From Woeseiaceae bacterium (GTDB taxonomy: Bacteria > Pseudomonadota > Gammaproteobacteria > Steroidobacterales > Woeseiaceae), in the NCBI GenBank assembly GCA_024640345.1, contig JAHEFD010000006.1, positions 1 to 64,000 of the forward strand: a stretch of DNA of 64,000 bases. The letters are read 5' to 3'. A program made the position numbers and the translations under genes. Every line of letters starts with the position of its first letter. Positions within the stretch are counted from its first letter, which is position 1. The notes under the pieces were generated by a model. It had not been told where the DNA came from, ran no database searches, and saw only the letters and a program-made list of their open reading frames with translations. This document shows positions 17,875-27,469 of this stretch, piece after piece.

Positions 17875-18315
17875 ATGGAATCAGCATTTGGCAGAATCAG
17901 CGCTCTCGATCAGGGAGTTGCAACGGTCGTCGTTGAGTCACCGATTGCCTGCAAGCGTTGTGCCGCAGGTAAGGGCTGTGGCGCAGGAATCTTCCAGGAC
18001 CGGGAGAGGAGCAGTGAACTGCGAGTGGAAATTCCCTCCGGCCTGCGGGTCCGGGAAGGCGACGCGATTGAGCTGACCATTGCGCCCAAATACCTGTTGC
18101 GTGCGGCGATGCTCGCCTACGGCTTGCCGCTTGTTTGCCTGGTTTCCTTTCCTGCACTGGCATGGATGTTGACTGGCAATCCGGGCGATGGCCCGGGAAT
18201 CGTTTTAGCCGTTGCAGGCCTGCTGTTCGGGCTCTTTGTTGGACGCCGAATCCTGCGCCGCGAATCGGTTTGCCAGCAATTCGTACCCACTGTAAGGGGT
18301 GCTTCTGATGAGTGA
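17875..18315 (+). CDS. rseC: RseC/MucC inner-membrane protein
   Basis: 146-aa inner-membrane protein of the RseC/MucC family, linked to sigma-E regulation and, as RsxC partner, to reduction of SoxR. The N-terminal cytosolic domain has the CKRCAAGKGCGAG cysteine cluster (Cys at about 23, 26, 32), which may bind a metal or Fe-S cluster, followed by two helices (about 78-98 and 103-122). ATG 17875 is the natural start. Its end overlaps the next small gene by 8 bases. Confidence 0.9.
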   Translation: MESAFGRISALDQGVATVVVESPIACKRCAAGKGCGAGIFQDRERSSELRVEIPSGLRVREGDAIELTIAPKYLLRAAMLAYGLPLVCLVSFPALAWMLTGNPGDGPGIVLAVAGLLFGLFVGRRILRRESVCQQFVPTVRGASDE

Positions 18316-18577
18316 ATCGAGTGAGTCCAATGCCGGTTCGTTGCGCGTGTACAGTCGACCGGGCTGTCACCTGTGCGAGATTATGGTGGAAGAACTGCTG
18401 CCGCTGGTTAGCGGCCGCTTGCAGGTGGAGGTGGTCGATATCGACTCGCGCCCCGACTGGAAGCAGGAATTCGACGTCCGGATTCCTTTGCTCGAGTTTC
18501 GTGGGCAGCCAGTTTGCCAGTACCGGCTGGATGTCAGTGCGGTTCAGGATATTCTCGCCAAATTGCCCGGCTCATAG
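18308..18577 (+). CDS. Glutaredoxin-like protein (DUF836)
   Basis: 89-aa thioredoxin-fold protein of the DUF836 glutaredoxin-like family. The active-site segment SRPGCHLCEIMVEEL carries a CxxC (Cys-His-Leu-Cys), and the cis-proline region is RIPLLEFRGQPV. A role in dithiol exchange is inferred; partners are unknown. ATG 18308 with AAGGGG upstream overlaps the rseC end; GTG 18299 is also in frame. The order rseC-DUF836-lepA is common in related bacteria. Confidence 0.85.
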   Translation: MSESSESNAGSLRVYSRPGCHLCEIMVEELLPLVSGRLQVEVVDIDSRPDWKQEFDVRIPLLEFRGQPVCQYRLDVSAVQDILAKLPGS

Positions 18578-18638
18578 ATATTAAAGAACGTATATACTTC
18601 GCCGCTGATTATCTCGGCCTCTGACCCAACTCAGCCTT

Positions 18639-20429
18639 ATGGACCACATTCGAAACTTTTCGATCATCGCGCATATCGACCATGGGAAGTCGACGCTGGC
18701 GGACCGTTTTATCCAGCATTGCGGCGGCCTGGCAGATCGGGAAATGTCCGAGCAGGTGCTCGATTCGATGGATATTGAGCGTGAGCGCGGTATTACGATC
18801 AAGGCTCAAAGCGTCTCGTTGAAGTATACGGCCCCCGATGGCGAGGAATACCAGCTAAATTTCATCGATACGCCGGGCCATGTTGATTTCTCTTATGAGG
18901 TGTCCCGCTCGCTCGCAGCATGCGAAGGTGCTTTGCTGGTGGTTGATGCGGCACAGGGCGTAGAGGCGCAAAGCGTCGCTAATTGCATCACCGCAATCGA
19001 CCTCGGACTCGAAGTATTGCCCGTCCTAAACAAGATTGATCTGCCGGCATCCGAGCCGGAAAAAGTGATGAGCGAAATCGAGGAAATCATTGGCATTGAC
19101 GCGTCAAATTCCGTCCGCGTGAGCGCCAAGACCGGCGTTGGAGTTCCTGAACTGCTCGAGCGCCTGGTCAAGACCATTCCACCGCCGGTCGGGGACCCGA
19201 ACGGACCGTTGCAGGCACTGATTATCGACTCATGGTTCGATAATTATGTCGGCGTGGTTTCGTTGGTGAGAATTGTCAACGGCCAACTACCAAAGGGCCA
19301 GAAGATCACGGTGATGTCGACCGGTCGATCCTATATTGCGGATCGGGTGGGGTCATTCACGCCGAAGATGTCAGACAGGGGTGCGCTTGCCACCGGCGAA
19401 GTCGGCTTCGTTATCGCCGGTATAAAGGATATTTTTGGTGCGCCGGTGGGGGACACGTTGACGATGACCGCCAATCCCTGCGAAAAGCCATTGCCCGGAT
19501 TCAAGCAGGTCCAGCCGCGAGTGTTTGCCGGTCTGTTCCCGATTCAATCTGACGACTACGAGAGTTTCCGGGAGGCGCTGCAGAAACTTCGCCTCAATGA
19601 TGCGGCACTGCATTTTGAGCCAGAAACGTCCGCAGCGCTGGGATTCGGATTTCGATGCGGATTTCTCGGCATGCTGCATATGGAAATTGTGCAGGAACGG
19701 CTGGAGCGCGAGTACGACCTTGATCTGATTACCACTGCGCCAACCGTTATCTTCCAGGTTGAACTCGTTAACGGCGAAGTAATTCTTGTCGATAACCCAT
19801 CGAAACTGCCGCCAGTCAACGAGATTGCAGAACTCAGAGAGCCGATTATTTCTGCCAATATTCTCGTTCCGGAACAGCATGTCGGGGCAGTAATGAAGCT
19901 GTGTATCGAGAAGAGAGGCGTCCAGCGGCAAATGCGATACCTAGGCGGGCAGGTGGCGCTCGAGTATGAATTGCCACTGTCGGAAGTCGTAATGGACTTT
20001 TTCGATCGCCTTAAATCTGTCAGTCGCGGCTTTGCATCTTTTGATTACCAGTTCGTGCGATTCGAGACGGCACCACTGGTTCGCCTTGACATATTAATTA
20101 ACAGGGAGCGCGTCGACGCCTTGTCCGTAATCGTTCATCGTGGCAATGCGAATGCCCGCGGTCGGGACCTGGTCGAGCGCATGCGTAAACTCATTCCACG
20201 ACAGATGTTTGATGTTGCTATCCAGGCTGCCGTAGGATCGCAGGTCATTTCACGAAGCACAGTAAAGGCACTGCGAAAAAACGTAACTGCAAAGTGCTAT
20301 GGCGGAGATGTTTCACGAAAACGCAAGTTGCTGGAAAAGCAAAAGGCCGGCAAGAAACGCATGAAGATGGTCGGGTCCGTAGAAATTCCGCAGGAAGCCT
20401 TCCTGGCCGTACTGCGCGTTGATAAATAA
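18639..20429 (+). CDS. lepA: Elongation factor 4 (LepA)
   Basis: Ribosome-dependent translational GTPase that promotes back-translocation or subunit assembly under stress. 596 aa, the usual length. G1 motif [14 protein letters not shown] near the N-terminus, G3 [16 protein letters not shown]4 NKIDLP, then EF-G-like domains II, III and V and the LepA-specific C-terminal domain with [16 protein letters not shown] and [20 protein letters not shown]. lepB follows after 11 bases, the order from which the gene takes its name. Confidence 0.97.
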   Translation: MDHIRNFSIIAHIDHGKSTLADRFIQHCGGLADREMSEQVLDSMDIERERGITIKAQSVSLKYTAPDGEEYQLNFIDTPGHVDFSYEVSRSLAACEGALLVVDAAQGVEAQSVANCITAIDLGLEVLPVLNKIDLPASEPEKVMSEIEEIIGIDASNSVRVSAKTGVGVPELLERLVKTIPPPVGDPNGPLQALIIDSWFDNYVGVVSLVRIVNGQLPKGQKITVMSTGRSYIADRVGSFTPKMSDRGALATGEVGFVIAGIKDIFGAPVGDTLTMTANPCEKPLPGFKQVQPRVFAGLFPIQSDDYESFREALQKLRLNDAALHFEPETSAALGFGFRCGFLGMLHMEIVQERLEREYDLDLITTAPTVIFQVELVNGEVILVDNPSKLPPVNEIAELREPIISANILVPEQHVGAVMKLCIEKRGVQRQMRYLGGQVALEYELPLSEVVMDFFDRLKSVSRGFASFDYQFVRFETAPLVRLDILINRERVDALSVIVHRGNANARGRDLVERMRKLIPRQMFDVAIQAAVGSQVISRSTVKALRKNVTAKCYGGDVSRKRKLLEKQKAGKKRMKMVGSVEIPQEAFLAVLRVDK

Positions 20430-20440
20430 GAGACAGAATT

Positions 20441-21226
20441 TTGAGTATAAATCTCGCATTGGTTTTGGTCGTACTGACTGCCGTTTCCGGCGCTATCGTA
20501 CTGTTTAATCGGTTTTACTACGCAAAAAGACCGGTAAATCCTAACGAACCTGGCAATGCGGTTGTCGACACGGCCATCGAGTATGCGAGATCGTTCTTTC
20601 CGGTTCTGCTTTTCGTGTTGGTGATTCGCTCCTTCATATTCGAACCGTTTCGTATTCCATCGGGCTCGATGATGCCGACGTTGATTCAGGGCGATTTTAT
20701 TTTCGTCAAGAAATATTCCTACGGCTTGCGCTGGCCGGTAATCGAAAAGAAATTTATCGAGACCGGCTCGCCGGAACGGGGTGATGTCGTCGTTTTTCGC
20801 CTTCCGTCGGATCCCAAGATTAACTATATCAAGCGTGTGGTTGGACTGCCCGGGGATATCATTTCCTATGATGGCGCGCGATTGACTATCAATGGTCAGT
20901 TGATGAACGTGAGCGATGACATGAGCGCCACAAACGGGGACTCCGGCTACGTCTATACGGAGACACTCGGGACGCGTGAGCATGCTATTCGCCACCGCAT
21001 GAGTCTTGCCGGTAATAGCCACCCACGGGTGCAGTCCTGGGAGGTTGCTGAAGGGCACTATTTCATGATGGGCGATAATCGCGACAACTCCCAGGATAGT
21101 CGTTATATCGGTGCTATTCCGGAAACGCACCTGGTTGGTGAGGCAGTGAGAATCTGGATGCACCTGGACCTGTCGGATGGTGCGGAGTGGCCTGACTGGG
21201 GTCGTATCGGAACCAAGATTCAATAA
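20441..21226 (+). CDS. lepB: Signal peptidase I
   Basis: Cleaves signal peptides of Sec-exported proteins at the outer face of the inner membrane. 261 aa with an N-terminal helix (about 2-22) and a second helix (about 52-67). Catalytic Ser76 lies in RIPSGSMMPTL and the general-base Lys131 in YIKRVVGLPGDI; box E is MGDNRDNSQDSR. TTG start at 20441; no ATG gives the full first helix. Confidence 0.96.
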   Translation: MSINLALVLVVLTAVSGAIVLFNRFYYAKRPVNPNEPGNAVVDTAIEYARSFFPVLLFVLVIRSFIFEPFRIPSGSMMPTLIQGDFIFVKKYSYGLRWPVIEKKFIETGSPERGDVVVFRLPSDPKINYIKRVVGLPGDIISYDGARLTINGQLMNVSDDMSATNGDSGYVYTETLGTREHAIRHRMSLAGNSHPRVQSWEVAEGHYFMMGDNRDNSQDSRYIGAIPETHLVGEAVRIWMHLDLSDGAEWPDWGRIGTKIQ

Positions 21227-21320
21227 TGTGGTGCAAGTCACTGATTAGACCGCTAAAATCACGTTAAATCCGGGTAATTCCAGGCTTTTCTGGAGATTGA
21301 TTCAGAGCGGAGAAGGTCAG

Positions 21321-21743
21321 ATGAAAGTATCCAAACCGGGTAACAAGACAAACCTGGCGCGCTTGCAGGGCGGCCGGATTGCGTCCCGTGAAGAGGGAAT
21401 GACCACGCTTGGTCTGCTCATACTGATTGTATTCATTGGGCTTTTCGCCTTTGCCGGCATCCGGCTGACGCCGGTCTATCTGAACTACCTCAAGGTTGCC
21501 GGTGTACTGGATGGTGTTTACAAGGAATTCGACAGTCAAAATGCGAGTCGTGAGGCGATTCGTACCTCGATCAGCCGTCGCTTCGACGTGGAAAGCGTCA
21601 GCGAAATTACGGCCCGTGATATCAAGGTGACACCTCAGGATGGTGGATTCCTGATTACGGCACAATATGACCACACCACGCCGTTCATCAGTAATGTCTC
21701 TTTCACGGTCAGTTTCGACAAGTCCACACTGGTGCGCCGCTGA
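21321..21743 (+). CDS. DUF4845 membrane protein between lepB and rnc
   Basis: 140-aa protein of the DUF4845 family, which in many proteobacteria is encoded between lepB and rnc. One transmembrane helix (MTTLGLLILIVFIGLFAFAG, about 27-46) follows a basic N-terminus; the rest is periplasmic with RLTPVYLNYLKVAGVLDGV. The basic segment followed by a Gly-Met-Thr-x-Leu-Gly helix start is pilin-like in appearance, but a G-F-x-x-x-E prepilin site is not present. Function unknown. ATG 21321 is preceded by GGAGAAGG. Confidence 0.78.
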   Translation: MKVSKPGNKTNLARLQGGRIASREEGMTTLGLLILIVFIGLFAFAGIRLTPVYLNYLKVAGVLDGVYKEFDSQNASREAIRTSISRRFDVESVSEITARDIKVTPQDGGFLITAQYDHTTPFISNVSFTVSFDKSTLVRR

Positions 21744-21801
21744 TTCGGACGATCACCTGGTCCCATGATCAACGGGCAAAGCTTCGCGTCCGCAAAACAA
21801 C

Positions 21802-21807
21802 TATAAT
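21802..21807 (+). promoter_or_regulatory. Possible -10 box upstream of rnc
   Basis: A perfect TATAAT lies 34 bases before the rnc TTG start, in the 98-base gap after the DUF4845 gene. No good -35 is visible at 16-18 bases upstream. Confidence 0.3.
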
Positions 21808-21841
21808 TAGCCGCTTGATTTAACTACCCGGGCGAAGTGTC

Positions 21842-22528
21842 TTGGACAAAGCCAATACCTGGCTGAAGCAATCATTGCAGTATCAATTTTCGGACGAGCG
21901 CCTGCTCCAGGTGGCGCTGACCCATCGTAGTGCTGCGGGCGACAACTATGAGCGACTCGAGTTTCTCGGAGATTCAGTGTTGCAGCTCGTCATTTCGGAA
22001 CTGATCATTCATGAGCGCCCAAATGCGAGCGAAGGCAGATTGAGTCGCCTGCGTTCGTCGCTGGTCAAGGACACGACGCTTGCAGAAATCGCGAACGAGC
22101 TGGGGGTCGGTGATCATCTGATTCTCGGCTCCGGTGAGTTGAAATCAGGGGGGCACCGCAGGGGTTCGATATTGGCTGATACGGTCGAAGCAATTTTTGG
22201 TGCCGTCTATCTCGATGCCGGATTCGACGCGGCCCGACAGGTTATTTTGACAGCGTACAGTAAGCGTATCGAGGAACTTCCTGAAGGCGTCGAATTGCGC
22301 GATCCCAAGTCGCTTTTGCAGGAGTATCTGCAGGGTCGCCAACTTCCCTTGCCCGGGTATCGCGTGGAAAAAATCACGGGAAAGGCACACAAGCAGTTTT
22401 TTGAAGTCAGCTGCATGATTAATGAACTTGATCTTCACACCCGCGGCAAAGGAACCACGCGACGAAATGCGGAGCAGGATGCAGCTGCCGCCATGCTTGA
22501 GGCTATTGAAGATGAGGTCGGCCGATGA
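21842..22528 (+). CDS. rnc: Ribonuclease III
   Basis: Double-strand-specific endoribonuclease for rRNA and mRNA processing. 228 aa. The signature ERLEFLGDSVLQLVISE (catalytic acidic residues) lies at about 38-54, a second acidic site is ADTVEAIFGAVYLDAG, and the C-terminal dsRNA-binding domain (about 155-225) ends with GKGTTRRNAEQDAAAAML. TTG start at 21842. The stop overlaps the era ATG by 4 bases (ATGA), the usual rnc-era coupling. Confidence 0.96.
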   Translation: MDKANTWLKQSLQYQFSDERLLQVALTHRSAAGDNYERLEFLGDSVLQLVISELIIHERPNASEGRLSRLRSSLVKDTTLAEIANELGVGDHLILGSGELKSGGHRRGSILADTVEAIFGAVYLDAGFDAARQVILTAYSKRIEELPEGVELRDPKSLLQEYLQGRQLPLPGYRVEKITGKAHKQFFEVSCMINELDLHTRGKGTTRRNAEQDAAAAMLEAIEDEVGR

Positions 22529-23424
22529 AGGATAAATTGTACCGTTGTGGATTTGTTGCTGTGGTTGGCCGCCCAAATGTTGGCAAGTCAACACTGATCA
22601 ACACCATCATCGGCAACAAGGTCAGCATCGTTACGCCAAAGCCACAAACGACGCGACATCGAATACTTGGGGTGGATACACATGACAGCTACCAGGCGAT
22701 CTACGTCGACACACCCGGAATTCACCGGCAGGCAAATAAAGCGATGAACCGTTTGATGAACCGGACTGCGGCCAACGCACTTGCCGATGCCGATCTGATC
22801 CTGTTTATGACAGAGGCCAATCGATGGACTGAAGAAGATCAGGATGTTCTCGAACGGCTTTCGGCCGTTTCGGCGCCGGTCATTGCATTGTTAAACAAAA
22901 TCGACAAAGTCCACCCAAGGGAAGCACTGCTTCAGGCTTTGTCTGATATGTCTGCACGAAGGGACTTTGCAGAAGTGATACCGATTTCCGCGATGAAGCG
23001 TGAAAATATTGACAGCCTTGTTTCGCTGGTACCGACTTACCTCCCCGAGTCAGGTCCGCTTTTTCCGGCCGAAATGATTTCGGATCGTAGCGAAGTCTTT
23101 CGTGCGGCCGAGGTGGTAAGGGAAAAGCTGACACTGGAATTGCGCCAGGAAATTCCGTACGGGCTCACGGTGCAGGTCGAGCGCTTCGAGCGTGACGAAA
23201 AAGGGATACTGATCAATGCCGTGATCTGGGTCGAGCGAGACAGCCAGAAAGGGATTGTCGTTGGTAAGGGCGGCGGTGTGCTGAAAAAAGTCGGTCGGGC
23301 TGCCCGGGTAGAGTTGAAGAACCAGCATGGAGAGCCAGTGCATCTTGAGCTGTGGGTGAAAGTTAAGAACAACTGGGCAGATAACGAGCACGAGTTGCAG
23401 CGCCTCGGCTACGAGGCTCCATGA
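22525..23424 (+). CDS. era: GTPase Era
   Basis: Essential GTPase assisting 16S rRNA maturation and 30S assembly. 299 aa. G1 GRPNVGKSTLINTIIG, G3 DTPGIH, G4 NKID, and a C-terminal KH domain containing VVGKGGGVLKKVGRAARVEL, which contacts the 3' end of 16S rRNA. The start overlaps rnc and the stop overlaps recO (both ATGA), so rnc, era and recO are translationally coupled. Confidence 0.97.
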   Translation: MKDKLYRCGFVAVVGRPNVGKSTLINTIIGNKVSIVTPKPQTTRHRILGVDTHDSYQAIYVDTPGIHRQANKAMNRLMNRTAANALADADLILFMTEANRWTEEDQDVLERLSAVSAPVIALLNKIDKVHPREALLQALSDMSARRDFAEVIPISAMKRENIDSLVSLVPTYLPESGPLFPAEMISDRSEVFRAAEVVREKLTLELRQEIPYGLTVQVERFERDEKGILINAVIWVERDSQKGIVVGKGGGVLKKVGRAARVELKNQHGEPVHLELWVKVKNNWADNEHELQRLGYEAP

Positions 23425-24152
23425 CCGCCAGGAGAGTGCAAAACCAGCCGACCTGGTTGTTACATCATCGCCCGTTTCAGGATTCGAGCCGTATACTGGA
23501 TGTTCTTAGCCGGGATCACGGCCGCCTTTCGCTGGTCGCTCGCGGCAGTCGCTCTGCAAAATCAAGGTTGAAAGGCATTTTGCGACCGTTTCTTCCGCTG
23601 CAGATGTCGTGGGTTATCCGTTCCGACCTGGGAACCCTGACCGGGGCCGAAATGAACGGTGCACCGATATCGCTGGCCGGCGATGCGTTGCTCTCGGCTT
23701 ACTATGTCAACGAACTGTTACTGAACCTTTTGCATCGGCATGATCCGCAACCGGAAATATTTGCCGCCTACCACGCCACGATCATTGAGCTGAATACACA
23801 GGACAGTGTTGTACCGGTTCTGCGGCGATTCGAGATGGAGCTGTTGCGACTGCTTGGCTATGCACTCAATCTCGATCATGATACGCAATCCGGGGAAATG
23901 CTGGATTCGGCGGGGGTGTATGAATACCGCACCGAACGTGGCCCGGTGAGGGTCGAAAATCGCGAGGGCCCGATGATATTTACCGGCGCTGAACTCATTG
24001 CGATCGGCCGGGAAGAGTTTTCTGATGAGGCAGTGCTCAAATGCGCAGGCCGTCTGCTGAAGCAGGTCATAGCCTGGCACCTCGATGGTAAAGAACTCAA
24101 GAGTCGCAAAGTCCTGAGAGAGCTCCGCAAGAGCACGGGACCACGAAAATAG
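23421..24152 (+). CDS. recO: DNA repair protein RecO
   Basis: Recombination mediator that loads RecA on SSB-coated DNA together with RecR. 243 aa. The N-terminal OB fold contains [20 protein letters not shown] and [20 protein letters not shown]; the helical C-terminal domain holds [20 protein letters not shown]. No CxxC zinc knuckle is seen, as in many gammaproteobacterial RecO proteins. It overlaps era by 4 bases. Confidence 0.94.
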   Translation: MTARRVQNQPTWLLHHRPFQDSSRILDVLSRDHGRLSLVARGSRSAKSRLKGILRPFLPLQMSWVIRSDLGTLTGAEMNGAPISLAGDALLSAYYVNELLLNLLHRHDPQPEIFAAYHATIIELNTQDSVVPVLRRFEMELLRLLGYALNLDHDTQSGEMLDSAGVYEYRTERGPVRVENREGPMIFTGAELIAIGREEFSDEAVLKCAGRLLKQVIAWHLDGKELKSRKVLRELRKSTGPRK

Positions 24153-24165
24153 GTACTGGCAGGTA

Positions 24166-24897
24166 ATGGACGAAATTCATCTCGGCGTAAATGTTGATCA
24201 TGTCGCTACGCTGCGGCAGGCAAGGGGAACTGATTACCCGGATCCGGTTAAAGCGGCATTAATGGCGGAACAAGCGGGCGCAGACAGCATCACGCTGCAT
24301 CTCCGCGAGGACAGGCGTCATATTCAGGATCACGACCTCGAGCGTCTCAAGGCAGCGATGCAGACCCATATGAATTTCGAGATGGCGGTTACAGAAGAAA
24401 TGCTGGCCATTGCGGGAAAGATATGTCCGTCAGATTGTTGCCTGGTGCCGGAGAAACGTGAAGAGCTCACCACGGAAGGGGGGCTGGATGTCGCCGGGCA
24501 GCTGGACAAGGTTACCGCGGCATGTGCGGCCCTGGCGAAAAATAATATTCGCGTATCACTTTTCATTGACCCGGAATCTGCACAACTGGACGCTGCGAAA
24601 AAGGCAGGTGCTCCGGTAGTTGAACTGCACACCGGTGCGTATGCCGATGCGAGCGGGCCTGCTCAGGCAAAAGAACTGCAGCGAGTCGTTTCGGCCGCAG
24701 CCTATGGCAAGAAGATTGGGCTGATCGTCAACGCGGGGCACGGCCTTCATTATGAGAATGTCGGCCCAATTGCAGCTATTCCGGAAATCGTTGAGTTGAA
24801 CATCGGGCATGCCATTGTCGCTCGCGCGGTGTTCGACGGGTTTCCACTCGCCGTCAGTGAAATGAAGCGCCTGATGAACGCAGCGCGATCCGGGTAA
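24166..24897 (+). CDS. pdxJ: Pyridoxine 5'-phosphate synthase
   Basis: Last step of the DXP-dependent vitamin B6 pathway: condenses 1-deoxyxylulose 5-phosphate with aminoacetone phosphate. 243 aa TIM barrel. Diagnostic blocks are [50 protein letters not shown] and [15 protein letters not shown]. The order recO-pdxJ-acpS is conserved in gammaproteobacteria. Confidence 0.97.
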   Translation: MDEIHLGVNVDHVATLRQARGTDYPDPVKAALMAEQAGADSITLHLREDRRHIQDHDLERLKAAMQTHMNFEMAVTEEMLAIAGKICPSDCCLVPEKREELTTEGGLDVAGQLDKVTAACAALAKNNIRVSLFIDPESAQLDAAKKAGAPVVELHTGAYADASGPAQAKELQRVVSAAAYGKKIGLIVNAGHGLHYENVGPIAAIPEIVELNIGHAIVARAVFDGFPLAVSEMKRLMNAARSG

Positions 24898-24902
24898 CGA
24901 AT

Positions 24903-25295
24903 GTGATCTTTGGCATCGGTACGGACATTGTCGAGCTGTCGCGCGTGCAGGAAACCTACAATCGATTTGGCGATCACTTTGTCAATCGCTTGCTGATGGA
25001 CGAAGAACGGGTGCTCTTCGAGCGAAACAAGCAGCCTGTGAGGTTCCTGGCGATGCGCTTCGCTGCGAAAGAGGCGACCGTCAAGGCGATGGGAACGGGA
25101 TTTGCGCATGGCGTATGGATTCGGGACGTTGGCATAGTAAACAACGACTGGGGACGTCCTGAGATCATCTGGTCGGAGCGTGGGCAGGCGGTCTGCGATG
25201 ATCTTGGCGTTGGTGAGGGCCATGTCAGTTTAACCGATGATGCCGGACTGATCCTGGCGTTCGCGGTCGTCATGCGGGCAACTACAGATAATTAG
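24903..25295 (+). CDS. acpS: Holo-[acyl-carrier-protein] synthase
   Basis: Transfers phosphopantetheine from CoA to apo-ACP. 130 aa. The metal-binding motif GIGTDIVELSRV is near the N-terminus and RFAAKEATVKAMGTG is the second signature. GTG start at 24903; the ATG overlapping at 24901 is followed immediately by TGA in its own frame. It ends the lepA-to-acpS run of genes. Confidence 0.95.
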   Translation: MIFGIGTDIVELSRVQETYNRFGDHFVNRLLMDEERVLFERNKQPVRFLAMRFAAKEATVKAMGTGFAHGVWIRDVGIVNNDWGRPEIIWSERGQAVCDDLGVGEGHVSLTDDAGLILAFAVVMRATTDN

Positions 25296-25316
25296 TTACT
25301 TTAATAAAGAGTCATA

Positions 25317-26090
25317 ATGCATTGTTTTTCATTTGATATTGAAACTATTCCGGACATCGAGTTTGGTCGGCGGATGTGGAATCTGGATGGCCTGTCGGAC
25401 AAGGACGTTGGCACGGCGATGACCTTCATGCGCCAGCAGGCGACCGGTTCGGACTTCTTGCCACTGCACCAGCAGCGCGTGGTGGCGATCTCTGTCGCGC
25501 TCCGAAGCGGGGATACTTTCCGCCTCTGGACGCTCGGCGACCGGGATGCAGACGAAGCAGAAATCATTCGCCGATTCTTCGACGGAATCGAGCGTTATTC
25601 GCCGGAGCTCGTTTCCTGGAATGGCAGCGGATTCGATCTGCCGGTGCTGCATTATCGCGCGCTGAAGCACGGCATCCAGGCTCCCCGGTACTGGGAGACA
25701 GGCGATTCCGATCGGGAATTTCGTTACAACAATTACCTCAGCCGCTTCCACTGGCGGCATATCGACCTGATGGATGTCCTCGCGGGGTTTCAGATGCGTG
25801 GTCGAGCCAGCCTTGACCAGATGGCAGTGATGCTTGGTTTTCCGGGCAAGCTCGGCATGAGCGGGGACAAGGTCTGGGATTGCTGGCTGGATGGCGGCAT
25901 CGACGATATTCGTGACTACTGCGAAACTGATGTGCTGAATACCTACCTCGTCTATCTTCGATTCGAGTTCATGCGGGGCCATCTGGATGAAAAGGCCCTC
26001 GAGAGGGAGTTCGAACTCGTACGCAGTACCCTTCAGTCGATGGATCAGCCCCACCTGAACGAATTCCTTGCAGCCTGGAAGGCGGCCTAG
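25317..26090 (+). CDS. Predicted DEDDy 3'-5' exonuclease (PolB-associated type)
   Basis: 257-aa DnaQ-like nuclease of the predicted 3'-5' exonuclease family related to the proofreading domain of DNA polymerase B. Exo motifs: FDIETIPD (Asp-x-Glu, residues 6-10), SWNGSGFDLPVLHYR (motif II Asp) and DYCETDVLNTYLVYLR (Tyr-x3-Asp, motif III). No polymerase domain is attached. Role inferred as DNA or RNA end trimming; the natural substrate is unknown. It is followed after 6 bases by rlmD, suggesting cotranscription. Confidence 0.88.
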   Translation: MHCFSFDIETIPDIEFGRRMWNLDGLSDKDVGTAMTFMRQQATGSDFLPLHQQRVVAISVALRSGDTFRLWTLGDRDADEAEIIRRFFDGIERYSPELVSWNGSGFDLPVLHYRALKHGIQAPRYWETGDSDREFRYNNYLSRFHWRHIDLMDVLAGFQMRGRASLDQMAVMLGFPGKLGMSGDKVWDCWLDGGIDDIRDYCETDVLNTYLVYLRFEFMRGHLDEKALEREFELVRSTLQSMDQPHLNEFLAAWKAA

Positions 26091-26096
26091 CACCTG

Positions 26097-27428
26097 ATGG
26101 CACGAAAAAAACGCGAACCGGAAACGGCTCGAATCGAGGCGGTCGCCCATGATGGAAAAGGAATTGCCGCGGTTGACGGCAAGAAAGTTTTCGTCAGTGG
26201 TGCGCTGGCTGGCGAGACCGTGCGTTTTCAGCGGCGCAAGCGAAAGAGGAATTACGACGAAGCGGAGCTGCTTGAGGTCCTCGAGGAGTCGGAGGCGCGA
26301 ATAGCGCCTCGCTGTGCCGTATTTGGAACCTGTGGCGGGTGCTCGCTGCAGCACATCTCCGGAGAAGATCAACGGGCAATAAAGCAGCGTGCACTGGCGG
26401 ATAACCTGCAGCGAATTGGCCGGGTGGAGCCTCTGCGCTGGCTCGATCCCCTGTTCGATGAGAGCAGCGACGGTGGCTGGAAGTATCGGCGGAGAGCACG
26501 CCTGGCCGTCAAGAATGTCGCCGGCAAAGGCAGGGTACTCGTTGGATTCCGGGAGAGCCACGCCCCCTATATCTGCGACATGCACCGCTGCGAAGTGCTT
26601 GCCAGTCCGGTTGACGCCCTGATTGATCCGCTGAGCGAACTTATCGGTCGTCTCAGCATCAGTAGCAGGCTGCCACAGGTTGAGGTCGCTGTTTCTGACG
26701 ATGTCACCGAACTCGTCTTTCGCGTACTCGATCCTCCTACCGATGAGGATTCTGCTGCGCTGATCGCCTTTGCCAGGGAGCACAAGCTTCAGATCGCATT
26801 GCAGACCGGCGGGCCGGGTTCGGTTCAGCCGCTGGCGACCGGCGCCACACTCGTTCCACTGCAATACGAACTTCCGGAATTTGATGTATCCATTGAATTC
26901 AAGGCCACGGACTTCGTCCAGGTCAACGGATCTGTTAATCGCAGAATGGTATCCCGGGCGATCGAGCTTCTGGATGTCGGGCCGGATCATCGCGTCCTTG
27001 ATCTGTATTGCGGGATCGGCAATTTTTCGCTGCCGCTCGGCAGGCGAGCCGGGCATGTGCTCGGTGTCGAAGGAGAACTGGAGCAGGTACAGCGCAGCCA
27101 GTCCAACGCGCGGCGTAACAATATCGATAACTGCGATTTCCGCCAGGCTGACCTGTCGGCCATCGACGGTAACGAAAGCTGGATCAGGGAGGATTGGGAT
27201 CGGTTGTTGCTGGATCCTGCACGCAGCGGGGCCCAGGAAGTCGTTGCCAACATCAAAGCGATCGGCGCGCCACGGATTGTCTATGTGTCCTGCCACCCGG
27301 GCACGCTTGCACGGGATGCCGGGTCCCTTGTGCGTGATCACGGATATGTCCTGGAAGCGGCGGGAATTATCGACATGTTCCCCCATACCGGCCATGTCGA
27401 ATCAATAGCAGTATTCCAGAAAGGCTAA
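26097..27428 (+). CDS. rlmD: 23S rRNA (uracil-1939-C5)-methyltransferase RlmD
   Basis: SAM-dependent RNA methyltransferase with a 4Fe-4S cluster. 443 aa. An N-terminal TRAM domain (about 10-62) contains HDGKGIAAVDGKKVFV; the cluster ligands are Cys73, Cys79 and Cys82 (CAVFGTCGGC) plus Cys160 (YICDMHRC). The Rossmann domain has VLDLYCGIGNFSLPLG, and the catalytic Cys lies in YVSCHPGTLARD, where family members usually have CNP, so Asn is replaced by His. Catalysis should be unaffected, as the Cys is intact. Confidence 0.94.
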   Translation: MARKKREPETARIEAVAHDGKGIAAVDGKKVFVSGALAGETVRFQRRKRKRNYDEAELLEVLEESEARIAPRCAVFGTCGGCSLQHISGEDQRAIKQRALADNLQRIGRVEPLRWLDPLFDESSDGGWKYRRRARLAVKNVAGKGRVLVGFRESHAPYICDMHRCEVLASPVDALIDPLSELIGRLSISSRLPQVEVAVSDDVTELVFRVLDPPTDEDSAALIAFAREHKLQIALQTGGPGSVQPLATGATLVPLQYELPEFDVSIEFKATDFVQVNGSVNRRMVSRAIELLDVGPDHRVLDLYCGIGNFSLPLGRRAGHVLGVEGELEQVQRSQSNARRNNIDNCDFRQADLSAIDGNESWIREDWDRLLLDPARSGAQEVVANIKAIGAPRIVYVSCHPGTLARDAGSLVRDHGYVLEAAGIIDMFPHTGHVESIAVFQKG

Positions 27429-27433
27429 TTAAA

Positions 27434-27462
27434 TTAGACAGTTATAAAGATATTGTCTAATG
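27434..27462 (+). promoter_or_regulatory. Inverted repeat over possible nagZ promoter
   Basis: ATTAGACA (27434-27441) and TGTCTAAT (27455-27462) form a perfect 8-bp inverted repeat with a 13-base spacer. The arms contain a -35-like TAGACA and a -10-like TCTAAT 15 bases apart, which would put the transcription start at or next to the nagZ ATG (27470). It could be a repressor operator. No T run, so not a typical terminator for rlmD. Confidence 0.45.
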
Positions 27463-27469
27463 TAACGGT

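Noticed and set aside
25329-27395. 688-codon open frame on the minus strand
   Set aside because: It is antisense to the exonuclease and rlmD genes, both with full catalytic motifs. The translation shows no family pattern and is rich in residues expected from reversed GC-rich codons.
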